In this document: one piece after another, positions 6,445 through 10,952 of the stretch
Layout of the letters: each line of letters begins with the position of its first letter
Position numbering within the stretch: the stretch's first letter is position 1
Source: Campylobacteraceae bacterium
Lineage (GTDB): Bacteria > Campylobacterota > Campylobacteria > Campylobacterales > Sulfurovaceae
Reading direction: 5' to 3'
DNA length: 10,952 nt
NCBI GenBank assembly: GCA_026986085.1
Contig: JALSPE010000091.1
Location: forward strand, 1-10,952
Translations under genes and position numbers: made by a program
The notes under the pieces: model-generated
The model's database searches: none
What the model was told of the DNA's origin: nothing
What the model saw: only the letters and a program-made list of their open reading frames with translations

Positions 6445-8112
6445 TTGTCATTAGCATTAGCAAGAAAATATAGACCATCTACTTTTTCAGATTTAATTGG
6501 ACAAGAGTCGGTATCTAAGACTCTCTCTTTGGCTTTAGAGACATCTAAATTATCACATGCTTATCTATTTTCTGGAATTCGAGGTAGTGGAAAGACATCT
6601 ACTGCTAGAATTTTTGCAAAAGCCCTGCTTTGCGAAAATGGTCCAACGAATAACCCTTGTCAAGAGTGTGAGCATTGCTTAATGGCAAATGAGGGGCGAC
6701 ATATTGATATAATAGAGATGGATGCTGCAAGTAACCGTGGTATAGAGGATATAAAAGAGTTAATAGAGCACACAAAATATAAACCATCTATAGGCAGATT
6801 TAAGATATTTATTATAGATGAGGTGCATATGCTAACAGTTCAGGCATTTAATGCACTTTTAAAAACTTTAGAAGAGCCTCCTGATTTTGTAAAATTTATA
6901 CTAGCAACAACCGACCCTTTAAAACTACCAGCTACAATTCTTAGTCGTGTTCAACACTTTAGGTTTAAAAAACTTCCTATAAAAGTGGTAAAAGAGCATT
7001 TAGCTTATATTTTACACCAAGAAAAAGTTGAATTTGAAGATGGTGCAATAGAGATTATTGCAAGAAGTGGTCAAGGCTCGGTAAGAGATGCACTAACTCT
7101 GCTTGACCAAGCAATAGTATTTAGTGATGGCAAAATTACAACCCAAAGTGTTACAAATATGCTAGGGATTATAGATCCAAATACTCTATCTGAACTTATT
7201 AAATCTATAAGCAATAAAGATAAAGATGGAGTTATCGAGTTTTTAAATGACTTCTCTAGTTATGAAGCTGAGATGATTTTAGATGAGCTTACTCTCTATA
7301 TTCAAGAGAAGTTACTTAGTCAAGATGGGGAGCTTAGCACTTTAACAATAGATAGATTCTTTAAAATCTTAGCAGATGGCAAAAGATTACTATCATTTGG
7401 AAGCAGTGGAGAGTTTGTGCTAACTTTAACACTATTTAAAATGATAGAAGCTATGAGTATTCACGATATTGATGATATGATACACAAACTTCAAAATGAA
7501 CTTGGCTCAACAAATAGTGTTACAAATAGTAACGAAGAAAAAATAACTAATAGACAGATAGAGACCCCTATAACAGAAGATAGTTTAGTAGAGGCGAAAA
7601 AAGAACAAAACATATCAACTCCAAAGATAGATGAGAGTAGCGACAAAGATAGCAATATGGAGTCTCCTCAGTTAAAATTTAATAAATTAGTAGAGAAGAT
7701 ATATGATAGAAACTATGAGCTAGGAGAGATATTTAAAAACAATATTACATTTATCAGTTTTGAAAATAGTATATTAACTTGGGAATCTACAGTAGATGGA
7801 GATGATAAGAAAAAGTTAATTCAAAATTGGGGTATATTGAAACTATTTGTTCAGGAGATATTTGGAGTAGATACAAAAATAGAGAATATTGCAAAAAAAA
7901 AATTAGATAGCAATATAGAAAATAATAGCAATAATTCGGAGAAAAAAGAGGTATTAGATGAAGTATCTCAAAAGAGTAGCTGTATTATGCCAGAGGGAAA
8001 AGATGAAGCTAGTATAGATAAAGAGCCAAAAGAGTTACTAAATGAACCAATGATTAAAGAGTTTATTAAGCATTTAGACCCAAAAAGAGTGATTGTTAAA
8101 CAAAAGAGTTGA
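6445..8112 (+). CDS. dnaX: DNA polymerase III subunit gamma/tau (clamp loader ATPase)
   Basis: DnaX is the motor of the clamp loader that places the beta sliding clamp on DNA; its tau form also ties the loader to the polymerase. Numbered from the TTG start (555 residues), it shows Walker A G-I-R-G-S-G-K-T at 44-51, a zinc module with C63, C72, C75 and C78, Walker B D-E-V-H at 125-128, sensor 1 A-T-T-D at 154-157, an arginine finger in L-S-R at 166-168 (usual S-R-C is S-R-V here) and sensor 2 G-S-V-R-D-A-L at 211-217. A low-complexity charged linker (about 350-400) leads to a phylum-type C-terminal domain. I chose TTG at 6445 because GGAGG (6432-6436) sits 8 bases upstream and the protein then begins M-S-L-A-L-A-R-K-Y-R-P like homologues. 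The in-frame ATG at 6430 overlaps this Shine-Dalgarno site. An A10 tract at 7893-7902 is described separately. Confidence 0.96.
   Translation: MSLALARKYRPSTFSDLIGQESVSKTLSLALETSKLSHAYLFSGIRGSGKTSTARIFAKALLCENGPTNNPCQECEHCLMANEGRHIDIIEMDAASNRGIEDIKELIEHTKYKPSIGRFKIFIIDEVHMLTVQAFNALLKTLEEPPDFVKFILATTDPLKLPATILSRVQHFRFKKLPIKVVKEHLAYILHQEKVEFEDGAIEIIARSGQGSVRDALTLLDQAIVFSDGKITTQSVTNMLGIIDPNTLSELIKSISNKDKDGVIEFLNDFSSYEAEMILDELTLYIQEKLLSQDGELSTLTIDRFFKILADGKRLLSFGSSGEFVLTLTLFKMIEAMSIHDIDDMIHKLQNELGSTNSVTNSNEEKITNRQIETPITEDSLVEAKKEQNISTPKIDESSDKDSNMESPQLKFNKLVEKIYDRNYELGEIFKNNITFISFENSILTWESTVDGDDKKKLIQNWGILKLFVQEIFGVDTKIENIAKKKLDSNIENNSNNSEKKEVLDEVSQKSSCIMPEGKDEASIDKEPKELLNEPMIKEFIKHLDPKRVIVKQKS
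7893..7902 (+). other. A10 homopolymer in dnaX, possible slippage site for a gamma form
   Basis: Ten consecutive A bases encode three lysines at residues 484-486 of DnaX. It is the longest A run I could find in the window; others reach six or seven. Adding one A (or a -1 ribosomal slip) gives I-R then a TAG stop; losing one A gives N then TAG. Either slip would end the protein at about 486-488 residues and remove the last 70 or so. A slippage tract producing gamma is known for Thermus thermophilus dnaX. Use of this site here is inferred. Confidence 0.4.
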
Positions 8113-8131
8113 TATTTTCTATATTTATTTA

Positions 8132-8158
8132 AAAATTAAACATTTTTTTATTAATTTT
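8132..8158 (+). terminator. Weak A/T-only hairpin downstream of dnaX
   Basis: AAAATTAA and TTAATTTT form an 8-bp A/U-only inverted repeat around a T7-containing loop, about 20 bases after the dnaX stop. It is thermodynamically weak and may only be part of the T-rich upstream region of the next promoter. Confidence 0.2.
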
Positions 8159-8179
8159 GTATCTAAAGTTTTAATTTTC

Positions 8180-8188
8180 TGCTATAAT
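8180..8188 (+). promoter_or_regulatory. Strong extended -10 promoter P1 upstream of the HsrA-like gene
   Basis: TGC followed directly by TATAAT (8183-8188) is a perfect extended -10 element. Upstream lie T tracts spaced at roughly 10-base intervals (8143-8149, 8155-8158, 8169-8172), a pattern typical of Campylobacterota sigma-70 promoters that lack a -35 box. The predicted transcript start is near 8195, about 120 bases before the HsrA-like ATG, so any mRNA from it begins with the structured leader annotated next. Confidence 0.7.
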
Positions 8189-8194
8189 GCCAAA

Positions 8195-8275
8195 ACAATA
8201 TGTAACTTTTATTCCAAATAGGCCTATTTTAGATATAAATACTGTTGGACTGTTTAGTTCTAAAATAGACTTTTT
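8195..8275 (+). ncRNA. Candidate short RNA or attenuator leader with terminal hairpin and T5
   Basis: From the predicted P1 start to the T5 tract there is an RNA of about 80 bases. Its 3' half folds into one hairpin: CTATTTTAGA (8224-8233) pairs exactly with TCTAAAATAG (8259-8268). Inside it a 2x2 internal loop leads to a second stem, TAAATA (8236-8241) with TGTTTA (8251-8256, one G-U pair), closing a 9-base loop CTGTTGGAC. Two bases later comes TTTTT (8271-8275), as in an intrinsic terminator. A second promoter follows at once, which would let the RNA be a separate unit. It could equally be a leader that partly stops transcription into the regulator gene. It matches no RNA family I recognise. 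Confidence 0.4.
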
Positions 8276-8293
8276 ATAGTTGCAATATTGGTA

Positions 8294-8299
8294 TATAAT
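8294..8299 (+). promoter_or_regulatory. Second -10 box P2 immediately before the HsrA-like gene
   Basis: TATAAT lies in ATTGGTATATAATTTTATGG, 16 bases before the ATG. Transcription would start near 8305, at the GGCGG that serves as the Shine-Dalgarno site, giving a leader of only about 10 bases. If used, it bypasses the upstream hairpin. No clear -35 box; the T5 tract of the hairpin lies where one would be. Confidence 0.45.
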
Positions 8300-8315
8300 T
8301 TTATGGCGGTATTAT

Positions 8316-8996
8316 ATGAGAATATTAACAATTGGTCTTGGTGAAGAGTTTGCCAAAAGGTTAGAAAAAGAGATAGCAAAATATTTTATATGCATACTTG
8401 ATAGCGCAGAAGACCTATATGATGCAACAAATTTTACATACTTTAGACACTATGAGCTGATAATTGTTGTTGATGAGAATATGAAATATGCAATGGAGCG
8501 CTTTGTAAAAGAGATAAAATTAAAAAAACCAGAGACAAAAATTTTAGTATTAACAGATACAGAGAATAATCACAAAGAGTTTTTTGATTTAAAAGTAGAT
8601 GATATAATTGTTCGCCACAGAGATGAACCAGATTTAATTGCTGCTAGAGTTTTGGCTAATATGCGAAATCTTTATGGAACAAAGATAGAGATAGATAAAT
8701 TAGTAATAGATATAACAGAAAAAAAGATTAAATATGATGATAAAATAGTAACTCTAAATGGTAAAACATTTGATATTTTAGTATATTTAGCCCTTAGAAA
8801 CCAAAGAGTCTTTAGCAAAGATGAGATTATAAATGCACTTTGGGAAGAGCCTGAGTATGTAAGCGATAATACAGTTGAGGTAGCTATTAATCAGATAAGA
8901 AAGAGATTAAAGAGTATATTGGGCTTCCAAGTTATACATACAGTTAGGAGGCGTGGGTATAAATTCTCTTCAGATGTATCTCAAATTAAGGCTTAA
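8316..8996 (+). CDS. hsrA: HsrA (HP1043)-like orphan OmpR-family regulator lacking the phosphorylation pocket
   Basis: This 226-residue protein is a DNA-binding transcription regulator made of a receiver-like domain (1-117) and an OmpR-type winged helix (about 124-217). The winged helix shows L-N-G-K-T-F-D-I-L near 147-155, W-E-E-P-E-Y at 176-181, the recognition helix N-T-V-E-V-A-I-N-Q-I-R-K-R-L at 185-198 and V-R-R-R-G-Y-K-F at 210-217. The W-E-E-P-E and E-V-A-I-N-Q-I-R segments closely match HsrA/HP1043 of Helicobacter, an essential regulator that works without phosphorylation. The receiver here has V52 where the phospho-acceptor aspartate should be (D53 follows), G7-L8 in place of the acidic pair, and R100 in place of the conserved lysine. 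The start is ATG 8316, after GGCGG with six bases between; an upstream in-frame TTG at 8280 would add 12 unlike residues. No histidine kinase gene is adjacent. Confidence 0.85.
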   Translation: MRILTIGLGEEFAKRLEKEIAKYFICILDSAEDLYDATNFTYFRHYELIIVVDENMKYAMERFVKEIKLKKPETKILVLTDTENNHKEFFDLKVDDIIVRHRDEPDLIAARVLANMRNLYGTKIEIDKLVIDITEKKIKYDDKIVTLNGKTFDILVYLALRNQRVFSKDEIINALWEEPEYVSDNTVEVAINQIRKRLKSILGFQVIHTVRRRGYKFSSDVSQIKA

Positions 8997-9008
8997 TTAA
9001 CTTTTCAT

Positions 9009-9017
9009 TGCTACTAT
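9009..9017 (+). promoter_or_regulatory. Candidate extended -10 box giving a leaderless selO transcript
   Basis: TGC followed by TACTAT (9012-9017, 5 of 6 matches) ends 6 bases before the selO ATG, so transcription would begin at or next to the start codon. This fits the absence of any Shine-Dalgarno sequence before selO. Read-through from the regulator gene 27 bases upstream is the alternative. Confidence 0.4.
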
Positions 9018-9023
9018 GTAGAT

Positions 9024-10463
9024 ATGAAAAAATTAGAAGATATAGAAGTAAGCAACCCATACCTAAAGTTACCTGATAGCTTTTACGACTTTACCAACCC
9101 CACGCCATTAAAAGAGCCTCATTTAATTCATGCAAATATTGATTTAGCAAAAGAGTTAAATATTGATGCTAATGAGTTAAAAAAAGAGGAGTTTACAAAC
9201 CTCATAAATGGTTCTTGGCAATTTAAAGGTTCAAAACCATTTGCAATGGTATATGCTGGTCACCAATTTGGTCACTTTGTCCCCAGACTTGGAGATGGAA
9301 GAGCTATAAATATAGGCACTATCAATAAACAACACCTACAATTAAAAGGTGCTGGAGAGACAAAATACTCTAGAAGTGGAGATGGCAGAGCAGTATTGCG
9401 TTCGTCAATTAGAGAGTATCTAGTGAGTGAATTGATGCACAATTTAGGAGTGCCAACAACAAGAGCTTTAGGGATTATTGGCTCAAAACATAGAGTATTC
9501 AGAGAGAGTTGGGAGAGTGGCTCTATTGTTTTAAGAGTCTCACCTAGCTGGGTAAGAGTTGGAACATTTGAGTATTTTGCATATAACCATATGTATAAAG
9601 AGTTAAAAGAGCTTTTGGAGTATGTAATTAAAGAGAGCTATCCAGATTTAATTGACTCAAAAAACAGATATGAACTATTTTTAATTCAATTAATTGAGAA
9701 AAGTGCAAAACTTGTAGCAAAGTGGATGAGTATAGGCTTTAATCATGGAGTATTAAATACAGATAACTTCTCAATAGCAGGATTGAGCATAGATTATGGT
9801 CCATTTGCATTTTTTGATGATTATGACTTTAACTATATATGCAACCATACAGATGCCAATGGAAGATATAGCTTTGGAAACCAACCATATATTTTTAAAT
9901 GGAACTTAGCCGCATTAATTAATGCTTTGCAACCTCTATTAAAAGAGCTTAATTTAGAGATGATTTTAAATAGTTTTGATGAGTTATATATAAATGAGTT
10001 TCATAAAATTATGATGAAAAAATTGGGTCTATTTACCAAAGAGCCAAAAGATAAAGAGTTGCTAAAGCACTTATTAGGAGTAATGCAAACCCTGCAACCA
10101 GACTATACACTATTTTTTAGAGAGTTAAGTAACTATAGTGGAGATAGAGAAAGGCTTCTTAAATTGTGCCTATATCATCAACCTATGAATGAGTGGCTAG
10201 ATAGTTATGATGCTAGATTGCAAAATGAGACAATTGATACAGAAGATAGGTTGCAAAAGATGAAGAGCATAAACCCAAAATATATATTAAAAAACTATAT
10301 GATTCAATTAGCTATAGATAGAGCAGAAAATGGAGATTTTAGAATTGTAGATAATCTATTTAAAATAGCTCAAAACCCATATAAAGAGATGACTGAATTT
10401 GAAGAGTTTTCAAAAGAGACACCTAAAATTTATAAAAATAGAAAGTTAAGTTGTTCATCTTAA
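9024..10463 (+). CDS. selO: Protein adenylyltransferase SelO (YdiU/UPF0061 family)
   Basis: SelO is a pseudokinase-fold enzyme that binds ATP in a flipped orientation and transfers AMP to Ser/Thr/Tyr of target proteins, linked to redox stress. The 479-residue protein is full length (E. coli YdiU is about the same). Visible landmarks are A-G-H-Q-F-G at 78-83 and L-G-D-G-R-A at 89-94, K108 in Q-L-K-G-A-G, D-G-R-A-V-L-R-S-S-I-R-E-Y at 120-132 with E131, R171 and R178 in L-R-V-S-P-S-W-V-R-V-G, N-T-D-N at 245-248 (D247, N248) and D-Y-G-P-F at 257-261 (D257). These match the active-site residues I recall for Pseudomonas SelO at a constant offset of five. C273 (I-C-N-H-T-D) and C477 in the C-terminal S-C-S-S match the cysteine pair reported to form a regulatory disulfide in E. 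coli; eukaryotes use selenocysteine near this end. It lies 27 bases after the regulator gene, same strand, with no Shine-Dalgarno site. Confidence 0.96.
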   Translation: MKKLEDIEVSNPYLKLPDSFYDFTNPTPLKEPHLIHANIDLAKELNIDANELKKEEFTNLINGSWQFKGSKPFAMVYAGHQFGHFVPRLGDGRAINIGTINKQHLQLKGAGETKYSRSGDGRAVLRSSIREYLVSELMHNLGVPTTRALGIIGSKHRVFRESWESGSIVLRVSPSWVRVGTFEYFAYNHMYKELKELLEYVIKESYPDLIDSKNRYELFLIQLIEKSAKLVAKWMSIGFNHGVLNTDNFSIAGLSIDYGPFAFFDDYDFNYICNHTDANGRYSFGNQPYIFKWNLAALINALQPLLKELNLEMILNSFDELYINEFHKIMMKKLGLFTKEPKDKELLKHLLGVMQTLQPDYTLFFRELSNYSGDRERLLKLCLYHQPMNEWLDSYDARLQNETIDTEDRLQKMKSINPKYILKNYMIQLAIDRAENGDFRIVDNLFKIAQNPYKEMTEFEEFSKETPKIYKNRKLSCSS

Positions 10464-10542
10464 AGAAGGTTAGTTAGTAACAAAATATACTCAAACAGTT
10501 AGAAAAAATAGTATATCTATTGAAAAAATTGCTATTTATAGA

Positions 10543-10548
10543 TAGAAT
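10543..10548 (+). promoter_or_regulatory. Candidate -10 box for the 39-codon secreted gene
   Basis: TAGAAT (5 of 6 to TATAAT) would start transcription near 10555, leaving a leader of about 16 bases that includes the AGGAG. TATTAT at 10550-10555 is an overlapping alternative but would start within the Shine-Dalgarno site. Weak evidence. Confidence 0.3.
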
Positions 10549-10570
10549 GTATTATACAAAAGGAGAAGAG

Positions 10571-10690
10571 ATGAGAAGGTATATAATTTTATCAACTGTT
10601 ACAACTGTATCAATTTTTGCAGCTAGCAATGTTGCATTTTGTAGTGAGTCAGCAATTTTAGTAACTGCTGGAGTTAGATATAAATTTTAA
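10571..10690 (+). CDS. 39-residue secreted mini-protein with an outer-membrane beta-signal C-terminus
   Basis: This is not a known family to me. The ATG has an excellent AGGAG with 5 bases between, and the frame closes with TAA. Residues 1-18 look like a Sec signal (M-R-R-Y start, hydrophobic I-I-L-S-T-V-T-T-V-S-I-F-A-A). A short segment with one cysteine (C24) follows. The last 11 residues, I-L-V-T-A-G-V-R-Y-K-F, alternate hydrophobic and polar residues and end in phenylalanine. T32-x-G34-x-x-Y37-x-F39 fits the polar-x-G-x-x-hydrophobic-x-hydrophobic beta-signal read by the BAM complex, and the Y-K-F end is the same as in the FadL-like protein of this window. No barrel separates the two ends. 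It may be a genuine small envelope protein or the remains of an outer membrane protein after a large in-frame deletion. It lies between selO and the convergent ribF. Confidence 0.62.
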   Translation: MRRYIILSTVTTVSIFAASNVAFCSESAILVTAGVRYKF

Positions 10691-10725
10691 TATCTACTCT
10701 TTGGCACCAAAAATTTAACCTTGAC

Positions 10726-10952
10726 TTATAGTAATAAATTAGCCACCTCTATATCTTTTAAGATTTGCTCTTTTAGCTCTGGCAAGGATTTAAACTTTTT
10801 TACCCCTCTAATAAAATCTATAAATTCAATCCAAACTCTACCTTTAATATCTTCATTAAAAGTATCTAAAATATGAACTTCAAAAGCTAAATTTCCATCG
10901 GTGCTTACTCTGTGCCCCAAGAAGGCAACTGCTCTATATTTTATATTATTTA
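10726..10952 (-). CDS. ribF: Riboflavin kinase / FAD synthetase RibF, C-terminal 75 codons (partial)
   Basis: RibF phosphorylates riboflavin to FMN and adenylylates FMN to FAD. Only the end of the riboflavin-kinase domain is in the window: F-L-G-H-R-V-S-T-D-G-N followed by A-F-E-V-H-I-L-D, then G-R-V-W-I-E-F-I-D-F-I-R and K-K-F-K-S-L-P-E-L-K-E-Q-I. This is the standard end of the kinase domain: the glutamate in the E-V-H segment is the usual catalytic base, and the tail is the F-x-S-x-x-x-L-x-x-Q-I type. The reading frame stays open to the right edge (N-N-I-K-Y-R-A-V-A before F-L-G), so the TTG at 10918-10920 is internal, not a start. The gene is convergent with the mini-protein gene, 35 bases apart. 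Confidence 0.93.
   Translation of the reverse strand, partial: NNIKYRAVAFLGHRVSTDGNLAFEVHILDTFNEDIKGRVWIEFIDFIRGVKKFKSLPELKEQILKDIEVANLLL

Noticed and set aside
8187..8279. A 30-codon open frame (ATG within the P1 -10 box to TAG) ahead of the HsrA-like gene, in the same frame
   Set aside because: The ATG overlaps the -10 hexamer, so it lies upstream of the predicted transcript start; there is no ribosome binding site, and the stretch is better explained by the hairpin.
8280..8315. TTG at 8280 as start of the HsrA-like protein
   Set aside because: It would add 12 residues (M-Q-Y-W-Y-I-I-L-W-R-Y-Y) not seen at the start of HsrA-type proteins, and would place the P2 promoter inside the coding region. 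ATG 8316 gives the usual M-R-I-L start.
10485..10516. Inverted repeat ATATACT / AGTATAT after selO as a terminator
   Set aside because: Only seven mostly A-T pairs, an 18-base loop and no T run after it.
10537..10548. TATAGATAGAAT, also found at 4976-4987 upstream of the FadL-like gene
   Set aside because: A shared 12-mer of this composition is expected by chance several times in 11 kb of AT-rich DNA, and the distances to the two start codons differ greatly (about 90 and 23 bases).
10698..10714. TTTGG-CA-CCAAA between the mini-protein gene and ribF as a bidirectional terminator
   Set aside because: The stem is at most four or five pairs with a very tight loop, and it is followed by A bases on the plus strand; not a credible terminator.
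1..10952. tRNA, rRNA, CRISPR array, insertion sequence or prophage
   Set aside because: Looked for cloverleaf ends, regularly spaced repeats, transposase or integrase motifs and terminal inverted repeats; none seen, and base composition is even across the window.

Overview
The window is AT-rich DNA (roughly 30% G+C by eye) from a bacterium of the phylum Campylobacterota (the former Epsilonproteobacteria). The evidence is the gene order leuS-lptE-folC, which is also found in Campylobacter and Helicobacter, an HsrA/HP1043-type orphan regulator, a Campylobacterota-style DnaX, and promoters that have extended -10 boxes but no clear -35 box. A FadL-type outer membrane transporter and a SelO protein fit a free-living, sulfur- or hydrogen-oxidising lineage better than a host-adapted one. 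I cannot fix the genus.

Layout. From 1 to 4833 a tightly packed minus-strand operon runs leuS -> lptE -> folC -> EamA-family transporter. The transporter is cut by the left edge. The operon is driven by a strong extended -10 promoter just upstream of leuS. From 4834 to 5076 lies a divergent AT-rich intergenic region. After it the plus strand carries fadL-like omp (5077-6240, followed by a perfect palindromic hairpin), dnaX (TTG start at 6445), an orphan OmpR-family regulator resembling HsrA (8316-8996), selO (9024-10463) and a 39-codon secreted mini-protein gene (10571-10690). The right edge holds the 3' end of a convergent ribF gene on the minus strand.

Function. These are mostly housekeeping genes: leucyl-tRNA synthesis, LPS export, folate synthesis, the replication clamp loader, flavin synthesis, an essential-type phosphorylation-independent regulator and a redox-linked protein AMPylator. 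No mobile element, CRISPR array, tRNA or rRNA gene was seen, and no gene-free stretch exceeds 300 bases.

The parts most worth a second look are small. (1) The 39-residue protein consists of a signal peptide joined almost directly to a textbook outer-membrane beta-signal ending in Y-K-F. (2) A promoter, structured hairpin and T5 unit lies in front of the HsrA-like gene and looks like a short RNA or an attenuator, with a second promoter right after it. (3) An A10 tract in dnaX has stop codons waiting in both alternative frames, a possible tau/gamma switch. (4) LptE has an unusual polar C-terminal extension of about 90 residues. (5) selO may have a leaderless mRNA.
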